A DNA stretch of 64,000 nucleotides from Eubacteriales bacterium mix99 (GTDB taxonomy: Bacteria; Bacillota; Clostridia; Caldicoprobacterales; DTU083), in NCBI GenBank assembly GCA_038396605.1, contig CP121690.1:1148500-1212499 (forward strand), in the 5' to 3' direction. Under the pieces are notes generated by a model. It searched no databases and was not told the origin of the DNA. It worked only from the letters and a program-made list of their open reading frames with translations. Numbering within the stretch: position 1 is the first letter of the stretch; every line of letters begins with the position of its first letter. The translations under genes were made by a program, and so were the position numbers. Below are positions 8,851-17,148 of this stretch, piece by piece.

Positions 8851-10272
8851 CTATGCCCGCAGATCGCCGGGGACTTCGCCGGTGCGGGATTTCATATATT
8901 TCCATTTGCCGGAGCGGTAACGGGCATATACAATACCAGCCCGGGTATACTGATCCAGAACAAGGGCTGCCCATGCGCCGATCAGTCCCCAACCAAATAC
9001 CCTGACAAAGAAATGCGCGACGATTACCCGAAAAACCCATATACCGAAAGCCGATGCAATCAGGGGATAGATCGTATCCCCGGCTCCCCTCAGCGCACCG
9101 GCAAGGCAGAGCTGTGTCGGCATACCAAGCTGACCCAGGGCAACGATTTTCAGGACCGTGCCTGCCATGTGGGCGATATTTTCATCTTCGGTATAGATCC
9201 TTGACATGGGATGGGAAAACAAAATAAAGATCATCCCGATCAGACACGCAACGCCTATGGCGATGTGATGAACCTGACTTGCGTACTTCTCCGCTATTTC
9301 CTCATCGTTGGCCCCCAGGCTCTGGCCGACCAGAGTGGTGGCGGCGACGCCGAATGCCATACTGGGAGCGAAGGTAAGCCCGTTGATGTTCATGCCGATC
9401 TGATGGGCGGCAAATTCGGCGGTTCCCAGACCGGATACGGTCCGCACAAACAGCATCAGTCCGCTTTGCAGGATAAACTGTTCCAGCGCTGCGGGAAAGC
9501 CGATGGAAAAGACTTTCCGGATGATTTCATAATCCGGATGAAAGCCGTCCCGCAGCGGAGTTGACAGAACGGAAATGGATCTTTTAGAGAAAAGAACATA
9601 TAAGGCAACGGCACAGGATAAAAGCCTGGAAATCGTTGTGGACAGGGCGGCTCCGGCAGCTCCCATTGCCGGGAACCCCAGTTTTCCATAGATCAGTACC
9701 CAGTTTCCGAAGACGTTGAACAGGTTTGCGCCGATGTTGTACATCATGGGCAGTCTGGTCTCCCCTGCGCCGCGCAGGGCGGCCGTCACTGCGGAATTAA
9801 AGGCCAGAAATACCAACCCGGAGACGACGATCGTAAAATAATCCACGCCCATTTTCATGGTGTCGCTGTTTCCTCCCATGAATTTGATAATGGGGCGTGC
9901 AAAACCGATTCCAACAGCGGTTAAAGCGATGCCCAGCACTAGATTGACAGTCAGGACCTGACGCGCCACAACGGAGGCTTTTTCCTTTTTGCCGGCACCA
10001 ATATTCCATGCCACGAGAGTGGTGGTACCGGTATTGACAGCAGCAAAGACGGCATTCAGCAGCATAAAAGGCTGGTGGGTAAGCCCGATGGCGGCGAGCC
10101 CGGCAGAGCTGACCCTGCCTACCATGATCATGTCCACCATGCCGAACAGGGTGGACATCACAAGTTCGATAAATGCTGGCCAGGTAATAGATAAAATTTC
10201 CCGCCATGTTTTAAGTGATTCAGCATCTGGTTTGAATTTTGATTTCACCTTCCCAGGAAATGAGCTTTGCAA
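8851..10272 (-). CDS. MATE family efflux transporter
   Basis: Multidrug/toxin extrusion family antiporter with about twelve membrane helices in 473 residues. The first half begins with the typical ILSITWPAFIELVMSTLFGM and VDMIMVGRVSSAGLAAIGL blocks, and the second half repeats the fold with FPAALEQFILQSGLMLF and LGANDEEIAEKYASQ. Substrate is not predictable. The TTG at 10272 is preferred over one at 10299 because AGGAAGG lies eight bases ahead and the promoter at 10312-10340 would leave only about six bases of leader for the earlier start. It is monocistronic. Confidence 0.9.
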   Translation of the reverse strand: MQSSFPGKVKSKFKPDAESLKTWREILSITWPAFIELVMSTLFGMVDMIMVGRVSSAGLAAIGLTHQPFMLLNAVFAAVNTGTTTLVAWNIGAGKKEKASVVARQVLTVNLVLGIALTAVGIGFARPIIKFMGGNSDTMKMGVDYFTIVVSGLVFLAFNSAVTAALRGAGETRLPMMYNIGANLFNVFGNWVLIYGKLGFPAMGAAGAALSTTISRLLSCAVALYVLFSKRSISVLSTPLRDGFHPDYEIIRKVFSIGFPAALEQFILQSGLMLFVRTVSGLGTAEFAAHQIGMNINGLTFAPSMAFGVAATTLVGQSLGANDEEIAEKYASQVHHIAIGVACLIGMIFILFSHPMSRIYTEDENIAHMAGTVLKIVALGQLGMPTQLCLAGALRGAGDTIYPLIASAFGIWVFRVIVAHFFVRVFGWGLIGAWAALVLDQYTRAGIVYARYRSGKWKYMKSRTGEVPGDLRA

Positions 10273-10311
10273 GATAAGACCTTCCTTTCTGTTATACAAG
10301 TCAGTTCTTTC

Positions 10312-10340
10312 ATTTTACTATGGAAAGGAAGCACCTGCAA
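10312..10340 (-). promoter_or_regulatory. Promoter of the MATE transporter gene
   Basis: Minus-strand -35 TTGCAG (10335-10340), 17-base spacer and -10 TAAAAT (10312-10317). The predicted start site is near 10305, giving a leader of about 33 bases to the TTG start. Confidence 0.6.
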
Positions 10341-10449
10341 CTGAAATGAATCAATTTGTATAAACGGGATAAGATGTTTATACGTATTTGTGACAATAAT
10401 CCAATGCTTTTTGACAGCAAAATATGTACAATGATATATTTTCATGAAT

Positions 10450-10485
10450 GAAAAAAGCGGTCCGTACTGTGACCGCTTTTTGTTT
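10450..10485 (-). terminator. Rho-independent terminator of thiT
   Basis: AAAAAGCGGTC pairs with GACCGCTTTTT around a short loop, giving a U-tract on the minus strand just after the thiT stop codon. The A-run on the other side could also let it work in the opposite direction. Confidence 0.85.
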
Positions 10486-10522
10486 GCTGTTCCGCTTCTA
10501 CCTAGATTACACGTTTTGGGTT

Positions 10523-11173
10523 TCAATTCCTCTGGTAGTCGTTCTGAAGGGAGCGGACCATGTTGCGAATCTGCGGAAGGGAAGCGAGAACCATGCAGAG
10601 GATCAACTCCGCTAGCAGATAGCTGCCGTTGTACCCAAGGGAATACAGGACGGCAGGCTGCCCCCCGGCATACTGGGAGAAAAATACAATTCCGGTCAGG
10701 AAGTGCATTAAAAATCTGCCGAAAACCCCGATGATGCAGGAGACGGCAAGGTTCTTCCGGTACAGACCGGCCAGCCCCAGGAGCCCGAAGGCAACGGGAT
10801 AATCCATGATAAACTGGATCCAGTGTATGATGGAACCGCCCTGGATGTACTGGAGAAACCCATAGGCGATTCCGGCCAGCACTCCGGGAACCGGTCCGAA
10901 GATATAAGCGAATATCATAATGGGCAGCATACTGCCCGGAGTGATGCTCCCGCCCTGCGGCAAACGATACAGCCGGATGTAGGATAATACAAAGGACAGG
11001 GCAATGCATACACTGGCATAGACCAGCATGCGTGTGGTAAAATGCACATTCCTGCTTTTGCGCAGAAGAATGATTCCGCCAATTCCCACAAAGGCGAGCA
11101 GAATAAGAATGATAATGGTACCTGGAGTAAATTCTGCGAATTTTCCAAATACGTCGGATAAAGATTTTGGCAT
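10523..11173 (-). CDS. thiT: Energy-coupled thiamine transporter ThiT (ECF S component)
   Basis: Substrate-binding membrane subunit for thiamine uptake that works with a shared ECF module (EcfA, EcfA' and EcfT, not in this window). The 216-residue protein has an extra N-terminal helix (PGTIIILILLAFVGIGGIIL) and then the ThiT fold. Diagnostic stretches are the RLPQGGSITPGSMLPI loop, FGPVPGVLAGIAYGFLQYI and the thiamine-site region HWIQFIMDYPVAFG. Assignment is strongly supported by the TPP riboswitch in its leader, so expression should fall when thiamine pyrophosphate is high. Confidence 0.93.
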   Translation of the reverse strand: MPKSLSDVFGKFAEFTPGTIIILILLAFVGIGGIILLRKSRNVHFTTRMLVYASVCIALSFVLSYIRLYRLPQGGSITPGSMLPIMIFAYIFGPVPGVLAGIAYGFLQYIQGGSIIHWIQFIMDYPVAFGLLGLAGLYRKNLAVSCIIGVFGRFLMHFLTGIVFFSQYAGGQPAVLYSLGYNGSYLLAELILCMVLASLPQIRNMVRSLQNDYQRN

Positions 11174-11288
11174 GAATAGTTCCTCCCAAGATATTTGTAC
11201 ATATAAAACCGGGAAAGATCACATTATGGTCCTGAAAGAAGGAATCATAAAACAGGAACCAAATAACGATGGAAACCGCAAAAATAAA

Positions 11289-11317
11289 AAGGCAGAAAAA
11301 GAAGCTTTTTCTGCCTT
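11289..11317 (-). terminator. Riboswitch-controlled terminator of thiT leader
   Basis: On the minus strand GGCAGAAAAAG pairs with CTTTTTCTGCC around a three-base loop, followed by CTTTTTATTTTTG. It lies just downstream of the TPP aptamer and ahead of thiT, as expected for attenuation by premature termination. Confidence 0.85.
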
Positions 11318-11349
11318 GCAGGTTCTGGTGTCTGTTCAGACACAGTATG

Positions 11350-11436
11350 CATAACAGCTTCCCTACGCAGGTATTAACCTACAGGTTCAAAGGGTGGATC
11401 GAAATCCTCTCAGCCATGGCTCCCCCAGCAGTCCTA
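11350..11436 (-). promoter_or_regulatory. TPP riboswitch (THI box) controlling thiT
   Basis: The minus strand carries the conserved thi-box elements in order: GGGGGAGCC, GGCTGAGAGGAT, CCCTTTGAACCTGT and GTTAATACCTGCGTAGGGAAG (the last crossing 11351-11376). These are the pyrimidine- and pyrophosphate-sensing arms of the TPP aptamer. A perfect terminator hairpin follows. Binding of TPP should favour termination and shut off thiamine uptake. Confidence 0.95.
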
Positions 11437-11451
11437 TATGCCTTTTCACCT

Positions 11452-11480
11452 ATTATAGCACCGGATTCCTTTTGCTGCAA
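11452..11480 (-). promoter_or_regulatory. Promoter of the thiT transcript
   Basis: Minus-strand -35 TTGCAG (11475-11480), 17-base spacer and perfect -10 TATAAT (11452-11457). The start site would fall near 11445, just ahead of the riboswitch. Confidence 0.75.
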
Positions 11481-11854
11481 TCCAATACCAATTTCAGATA
11501 GCGTCAATTTACTGTAGGGAAAGAAAGAATAGAGACATCCTGAAATATTCTTACTAGCAACAGTGGCCTTGATTGATTTCATTAATTTTAACAGCAATCA
11601 ATCTTGCCAGCCGCATTTATTCCACGATCTGCTTGACAACGAGCCTCTGCCGGTGTGGCTTACGGCAGATGACGGCAGCAGCCATCTCTAACAGCGGGAT
11701 AGGCTTTGGAGCGGTTGCTGCCGTACCTCAATGCTACCACACCGACTTCTCGTTATCAAGCAGCTTTCGCGGCATAAACGCTTGATCTATGTCGTCCCGG
11801 CTATTATTTCTCCTTACGAAGAACAAAAACGCCATAACGAGCTTTATGGAGGGC
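11481..11854. other. Gene-free stretch between thiT promoter and IS remnant
   Basis: No convincing gene is present. The minus strand around 11620-11800 reads as short protein-like stretches (for example AAAVICRKPHRQRLVVKQIVE) broken by stops, which suggests a decayed gene I cannot name. The right end of the neighbouring ISLre2-like element should lie near 11770-11855, but I find no inverted copy of its left end there. Confidence 0.4.
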
Positions 11855-13193
11855 CTAATAGCGTATTCCGGCCATACTCCTCATCTCATTAAACAGCCCT
11901 GTCTTTTTCCCCATGGTAATTACAGTTGGGCTGCTACTCCATGAACCAGCATATCTGCTTTCTGATGATTTCCTTACTTCTTTGATTAACTCATCCTGCA
12001 ATTCATGTTTCCTGTTCTCCTTCTCCTTAAGCTTCTGTGCCATAACCAGGTCATAGATCCTGCCGCCATTTTTCTTATATACGATAAGTTTGGACATCCT
12101 GGCAACACCTTTTTCAGACCATTCCTTAGGCCTGCTGCTTAGCCTGCTTGAAAACACATGGCTTATATGACCTTCGGCACTGCATCCTATCAGTTCATGG
12201 CCCTTATCAGCCTTTATCTCTATTCCATGCCAGTTATTCAATATGTACCGTCTGGCATCCTTAACTGCCTTCCTCTTCGTTTTGGAAACCGTTCGTTTGA
12301 GGATCTTCTTGAAAACATCCTTGACCATGTCCTTGTCCGGCCAATCCAATGCATCCTTCAACTCCTGATAGATGTCTCCATCGTTTAAGTGTGCAGTCGC
12401 AGTTATCATATATTTCTTAAGATGAAAATTGTCCGGCACAAACTTGCTTTTGGGAATCCAGTCAAGCCCGGCCTTAATCCATGATGCCCCATCCCCGGAA
12501 AGGTATATGGTTTCAATGAAATCCATGTTGTACTGCTTGTCTATATATCCTATGACCTCCAGCCACAGATCCTCACTCTCATCATACATGCCGCCAAAAT
12601 ATTTAACGTTTTTAAGCCTGGTCCTTGTTTGGCTGCTTTTTTCGGGATCTACGCCTTCATGAACATAAACCAGCCTGGGCATAGCTATCTTGCTTTTATC
12701 GTCTTCTCCCTGCAGGGAAACATGATCTTCATCTGCTTCAACATACAGTATCCTGACATCCCTCTTCTTGTCCACCTTTCCTGTAGCTGCTGTCTATGGC
12801 CTCTTCCACCACATTGATCACCACATCTGCACTCACTCTGTCATGTGGCTTAAGACCAACAAGCTCATCAACGAGATATTTCCTTTTGCCACCACTCTTT
12901 GGCTTAAAATACGTTCTATTATACTTGATCGTTCCAAAGGTCGTTAAGATCCCTGTCTCATCTTTCCTGACAATCTCCCAATTGTTTTTCCTGACCCCGG
13001 ACTTTCGAAGCTGTTCATCCATCCCCTCAAGAGTCTCCACCAGTATATTCCGACCAAGTTCAAACAGATCCTCCTGCAGCCCCAGAGTCAGTTCCGCCAG
13101 ATCCTTACCTTCCCTTAAAAATTTTCTTACCTTATTTTCTGTTTTTCTTGCAAACTCGTTAAAATCTTGTATACTGTACATGGAAGGTGACAC
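11855..13193 (-). pseudogene. ISLre2 family (UPF0236) transposase, internally deleted and frameshifted
   Basis: Two fragments of one transposase. The N-terminal part (13193-12738, 151 residues) runs from MSPSMYSIQDFNEFARKTE to EEAIDSSYRKGG. The C-terminal part (12775-11855, 306 residues) begins with KKRDVRILYVEADEDHVSLQ and ends after HVFSSRLSSRPKEWSEKG and later residues. Intact relatives are about 450-480 residues and carry roughly 30-40 residues between SYRKGG and the KKRDVR block, which are missing here, and the two parts are in different frames. So a deletion with frame change occurred at about 12771. The C-terminal catalytic part seems otherwise intact. Confidence 0.85.
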
Positions 13194-13301
13194 CCTTTCT
13201 TGATATTTTTGTGATGATCAATATTTTAGCAGGATGTCACCTTCTTTTCAATCCTTATGGTAATTTATTACTCTTAATCCCTACGGTAACTTTACGCTAA
13301 C
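12771..13301 (-). repeat. 531-bp direct repeat, copy 1 (5' part of ISLre2)
   Basis: About 97-98 percent identical, by eye (roughly a dozen differences), to 16489-17020 in the same orientation. Both copies start at the IS outer end and stop at the same transposase codon (TCCACCTTTCC on the plus strand). Confidence 0.9.
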
Positions 13302-13382
13302 AAGCCGCATATTTTCTTTACATTTTGTAAAGATAAAGATATAATTATATCATGATATTGATATATGAATGGAGGGATTAAG

Positions 13383-13649
13383 TTGATTATCAAACCGTCT
13401 GCAGCATTGAGAAATGATTACACCGGCATCTCCCGATTAGCCCGCGAAAGTAAAGGACCCATCTACATCACCAAAAATGGAGAAGGCGATATGGTATTAA
13501 TGAGCATGGATGCCTTTGAAAAACGCGAACAAACCCTGGAGCTTCGCTCCAAAATATTGCAGGCAGAACAGGAACGTCTAAACGGCGCGAAAACCTTAAG
13601 CGTCGGGGAAGCCAGAGCACAGCTGAGGGAACGGCTTGGTGAAATATAA
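13383..13649 (+). CDS. Antitoxin, Phd/YefM family
   Basis: Predicted 88-residue antitoxin of a type II module. The N-terminal DNA-binding part has the Phd/YefM pattern (IIKPSAALRNDYTGIS, then PIYITKNGEGDMVLMSMDAFE), and the charged C-terminal tail should bind the toxin. I choose TTG 13383 because GGAGGG lies seven to twelve bases ahead, while the ATG at 13365 has none. It overlaps the toxin start by eleven bases. Members of this family usually repress their own operon. The pair sits between the IS remnant and carbohydrate pseudogenes. Confidence 0.88.
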   Translation: MIIKPSAALRNDYTGISRLARESKGPIYITKNGEGDMVLMSMDAFEKREQTLELRSKILQAEQERLNGAKTLSVGEARAQLRERLGEI

Positions 13650-13944
13650 AATAGATATTCTTCCCATCGCCTGGGAGGATTTAAAAAAAATCGAGGATTA
13701 CTATGCGGTACAGTTTAATGCGGAAGTTGCTATCCGAGTAAGCAGCCATATCCTGGATTGTCTGGAGCGTCTTGAAGGCTTTCCGGATTCCGGTTCCACA
13801 ACTCCGGATAAATGGCTTAATCAACAGGGCTACCGTATGGTAATCTGTAAAAAGTATGTCGCCATCTACCGTGTGATCAACGATAGCGTATTCGTTTACC
13901 ACATTGCAGACACCCGGACCGAATATACCAAATTGTTCTATTGA
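13639..13944 (+). CDS. Toxin, RelE/ParE superfamily
   Basis: Predicted 101-residue toxin partnered with the Phd/YefM-like antitoxin just upstream. The RelE/ParE fold signature is seen in ILPIAWEDLKKIEDYYA near the start, ILDCLERLEGFPDSG in the middle and the C-terminal strand pair with VAIYRVINDSVFVYHIAD. Whether it cuts mRNA on ribosomes (RelE type) or blocks gyrase (ParE type) cannot be decided by eye. GTG 13639 lies behind GAGGGAA; a TTG at 13636 is equally possible. The gene appears intact. Confidence 0.88.
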   Translation: MKYKIDILPIAWEDLKKIEDYYAVQFNAEVAIRVSSHILDCLERLEGFPDSGSTTPDKWLNQQGYRMVICKKYVAIYRVINDSVFVYHIADTRTEYTKLFY

Positions 13945-13993
13945 CTCAATATAAGCAAGCAGATGTGCCTCCTGTATCTCTGAATTAACAGTC

Positions 13994-14037
13994 AAAAAGC
14001 GGCTCATACGATGAAAAATATGAGCCGCTTCTGTACG
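13994..14037 (+). terminator. Hairpin after the toxin-antitoxin pair
   Basis: AAGCGGCTCATA pairs perfectly with TATGAGCCGCTT around a ten-base loop, followed by a T-poor but pyrimidine-rich tail. It probably ends the toxin-antitoxin transcript. Confidence 0.6.
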
Positions 14038-14104
14038 TTTTAGGGTTTACTCCCCGAACAAAGATTGTTATGTCCAAATATCCGTTGTCGTCAATTTCTC
14101 AGCT

Positions 14105-14278
14105 TTGCCCGATTTTACGGAACGATATTCGGTCTGTCTGCTTTTTCCACGGCCGAAAGGACATAACCCCAATAATTGAATTGTCCGTGCATCTCAAGCA
14201 AAACATCAACCCCGAATTGTTGTGCATAATCCGCTACTTCCGCTACAGCATCCGATACATAGGAAATGCTAAGATCTG
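14105..14278 (-). pseudogene. Fragment of sugar phosphate isomerase/epimerase-like gene
   Basis: The minus strand translates without interruption as DLSISYVSDAVAEVADYA, then QQFGVDVLLEMHGQFNYWGY and VLSAVEKADRPNIVP before a stop. The LLEMHGQFNYW and ADRPNI blocks are characteristic of xylose-isomerase-like TIM-barrel proteins (AP_endonuc_2 type), which are about 270-300 residues long. Only about 58 residues survive, without start or end. It is a decayed piece of a carbohydrate locus, next to the GH31 remnant. Confidence 0.6.
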
Positions 14279-14310
14279 TTATAAACTGTGACTACACGTA
14301 TTAGTATTAG

Positions 14311-16007
14311 TTGGAGCCACTTACCGCCCATTTTTCTTTAAATGGATGCGGCGAAAGCTTCACCTCGCTAGACAAAAGAGGACAGAAAATAAATCTATGG
14401 ACAAAAGATGCACACGGCGTAGAAACAAAGGATATGTATAAGCCTGTCCCTTTTTATATGAGCTCCCGGGGATATGGAGTATTTATCCATACCAGCGCGC
14501 CGGTCACGCTTGATTTTGGTCAGGCTTATCATGAGGCAAGTACTGTTTTCTCTGCCGATCCCATATTGGATCTATTTCTGTTTACAGGTGATTACAGAGA
14601 AATTCTGGAGGCCTATACCGGTATAACCGGACATGCCGAGGTCCCCCCTTATGGTCCTTTGGTTTATGGATGAGCCGAATCTCTTACAGGGAGGAAGCAG
14701 AATTAAGAAGTGTCGTGCAGAAAATGAAAAAGTATGAGATTCCCTGCGATGTGATCCATCTCGATACCGGGTGGTTTGAACATGACTGGCAATGCGATTA
14801 CAAATTCTCCCCGGCACGATTTCATGATCCCGCAAAAATGGTGCAGCAGTTGAAAGAATCTGGATACCGGATCAGTCTGTGGCAGCTTCCTTATTTCACT
14901 CCGAAGAATAAGTATTATGAGCAATTATTGAAAAGCGGTTATGCCGTCCAAAACGAAGACGGCTTTTTGCCAACAGACGATATTATCCTGGATTATTCCA
15001 ATCCGGACGCAGTATCCTGGTATCAGGAAAAGCTGGCAGACCTTTTGGATATGGGCGTTGCGGCAATCAAAGCGGATTTTGGGGAAGCCGCGCCTTTATC
15101 AGGAAAGTATCATTCAGGCAAGTCCGGCTTGTATGAACACAATCTGTATCCTCTGCGATACAATAAAGCTGTTTTTGAGATTACAAAGAAGCAAACCGGA
15201 GACGGGATCATTTGGGCGCGAAGCGCATGGGCGGGCAGTCAGCGTTATCCGCTCCATTGGGGAGGGGATGCGGAAAATACCGATATGGGCATGCTGTCCA
15301 CCCTGCGGGCCGGTCTCTCCTTCGGAATGAGCGGATTTACCTTTTGGAGCCATGATATTGGAGGTTTTGTAAAAAAGAGTCCGGAATCCTTATACCGGCG
15401 GTGGCTGTTTATGGGCATTTTTACATCGCACATGCGATGTCACGGACAGCCGCCGAAGGAACCTTGGACTTACTCGGATGACTTTCTGAAATATTTTCGC
15501 AAATTAATGAAATTCCGGTATTCGCTGATCCCTTATATCTATGGTCAGGCTCAGCTGCTGGCCCGAAAAGGACTGCCCATGATACAGCCCATGTGCATGT
15601 CATGGCCAAAGGATCCGGTATGCAACGCAATCGAAGACCAGTATATGTTCGGAGAGGATATACTGGTGGCTCCTTTCTTTGAAGATCATATCACCTCCCG
15701 GATGGTATATCTTCCGGATGGAGATTGGCTGGATCTGTTTGATCGGGAAAACAAGTACCGGGGAGGGAAATATCGGAACATTCCTGGCGGTGATTGGGGC
15801 GGAATAGCTTTAGTACGGGACGGAACAGTGATTCCATTTGTGGATGCAGCCCTCACCACAAATGAAATTGATTGGAGTACCCTTTCTTATTATTGGTATA
15901 CTTCGGACAGGGAAACAGCAAACCTGCACGGAGTCTCAATTGATCCGGCAACAAAAGACGCCGGCCGCATAACATACAGCAACAAAAATGAATTCCGGTT
16001 GAAATAA
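14311..16007 (+). pseudogene. GH31 alpha-glucosidase/alpha-xylosidase, truncated and frameshifted
   Basis: Glycoside hydrolase family 31 remnant in two frames. The first (14311-14673) has CGESFTSLDKRGQKINLW and ends in an early stop after EVPP. The second (readable from about 14650) continues with WSFGLWMSRISYREEAEL to the end at 16007. A single-base deletion around 14650 explains the shift. The nucleophile region AIKADFGEAAP and the acid/base region WARSAWAGSQRYPLHWGGD are both still present. The N-terminal beta-sandwich (usually 150-250 residues before CGESFT) is missing, and an in-frame stop (TAG, 14308-14310) directly precedes the readable part. So the gene was cut at its 5' end and then frameshifted. 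Confidence 0.88.
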
Positions 16008-16104
16008 CCCGAAAGGAGAGGCGGTTGCCCTTAAGCTGTGCTTGGCCTGCCGGGAGATAGCCATGGCATGTGCCCGGCAGTAGTGAGAAAAGTAGTATAG
16101 AGTT

Positions 16105-16488
16105 AAGTTAATGGATTCCATAAAAGGCTTGCCGCCTTTCAGGGAGCGGTTGATATCATGGACAAAACCAATTTTTGCGCCCAACTCCCAATCCGGCTGT
16201 ATTCCATGCCACATGGGATAATTGTCCCAGGAGACGACATCCACCTCTTTGGCAAATCTCCAGTAATCCAGTCCGGTATAGGTCCCCATGAAATTTGTGG
16301 TGACCGGAATATCCGGAGTCACTTCCTTCAAAGGTGCGATTTCATTTTTAAAGAAATCAATGGTCTGATAAGTCACAAACCTCTTCCAGTCCAGATTCAG
16401 GCCATGCACCGACTGTTCGCCATGAGGCGCCGGAGATTCGATCTGGGACCAGTCCGTATAGGTATGGCTCCAGAAGTCCATCTCTTTC
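16105..16488 (-). pseudogene. Internal fragment of GH42 beta-galactosidase
   Basis: About 125 codons of a family 42 beta-galactosidase on the minus strand: DFWSHTYTDWSQIESPAP, GEQSVHGLNLDWKRFVTYQT, DIPVTTNFMGTYTGLDYW, EVDVVSWDNYPMWHG, and SLKGGKPFMES, whose Glu matches the family nucleophile region. GH42 enzymes are about 650-700 residues, so both ends are missing. The 5' side is joined at 16489 directly to the N-terminal half of an ISLre2 transposase, giving a chimeric open frame (16911 to 15936). Past about 16105 similarity fades. Confidence 0.8.
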
Positions 16489-16911
16489 TCCACCTTTCCT
16501 GTAGCTGCTGTCTATGGCCTCTTCCACCACATTGATCACCACATCCGCACTCACTCTGTCATGTGGCTTAAGACCAACAAGCTCGTCAACGAGATATTTC
16601 CTTTTGCCACCACTCTTTGGCTTAAAATACGTTCTGTTATACTTGATCGTTCCAAAGGTCGTTAAGATCCCTGTCTCATCTTTCCTGACAATCTCCCAAT
16701 TGTTTTTCCTCACCCCGGACTTTCGAAGTTGTTCATCCATCCCCTCAAGAGTCTCCACCAGTATATTCCGACCAAGTTCAAACAGATCCTCCTGCAGCTC
16801 CAGAGTCAGTTCCGCCAGATCCTTACCTTCCCTTAAAAATTCTCTTACCTTATTTTCTGTTTTTCTTGCAAATTCGTTAAAATCTTGTATACTGTACATG
16901 GAAGGCGGCAC
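16489..16911 (-). pseudogene. ISLre2 transposase N-terminal fragment fused to GH42 fragment
   Basis: The first 141 residues of the transposase (start MPPSMYSIQDFNEFARKTE, ending SYRKGG) without any catalytic part. The reading frame then runs on into GH42 sequence in a frame that does not encode GH42 (about 43 meaningless residues), so no functional fusion protein results. Confidence 0.85.
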
Positions 16912-17020
16912 CCTTTCTTGATATTTTTGTTGATGATCAATATTTTAGCAGGATGTCGCCTTCTTTTCAATCCTTATGGTAATTTATTACTCTTAATCCC
17001 TACGGTAACTTTACGCTAAC
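16489..17020 (-). mobile_element. ISLre2-like half element, copy 2 (5' part only)
   Basis: A 532-bp copy of the left half of the ISLre2-like element, nearly identical to 12771-13301 with one single-base insertion in the leader near 16931. Its outer end is GCTAAC at 17020, after which the sequence is unrelated to copy 1. The inner end coincides exactly with the deletion point of copy 1. No C-terminal transposase part is nearby. Confidence 0.85.
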
Positions 17021-17148
17021 CCAATTTCAAAGCTTTCTATTTGGGAATTATGGTATTATGGTATAATTGAAAAAAGGAAAAATACAAATAGGGTATTGCT
17101 TTGATTCTGTTTATTTATTTTTCGAAACGGAGAAAGGATAGCGGGTAT

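Larger units (their letters stand above)
11855..13301 (-). mobile_element. ISLre2-like insertion sequence remnant, copy 1
   Basis: The left end (minus-strand sense) is at 13301, defined because sequence shared with the second copy stops there at the same base (GTTAGCGTAAAGTTACCG as the outermost bases). Transposase-like coding follows to 11855. The right boundary is not resolved. The element cannot be autonomous because its transposase is deleted and out of frame near 12771. Confidence 0.75.

Noticed and set aside
11481..11854. Right terminal inverted repeat of the ISLre2-like element
   Set aside because: I looked for an inverted copy of GTTAGCGTAAAGTTACCG here and found none; the right end stays undefined.
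14070..14291. Plus-strand open frame of 73 codons
   Set aside because: The minus strand of the same stretch encodes a clear isomerase-like fragment; the plus frame has no family pattern.
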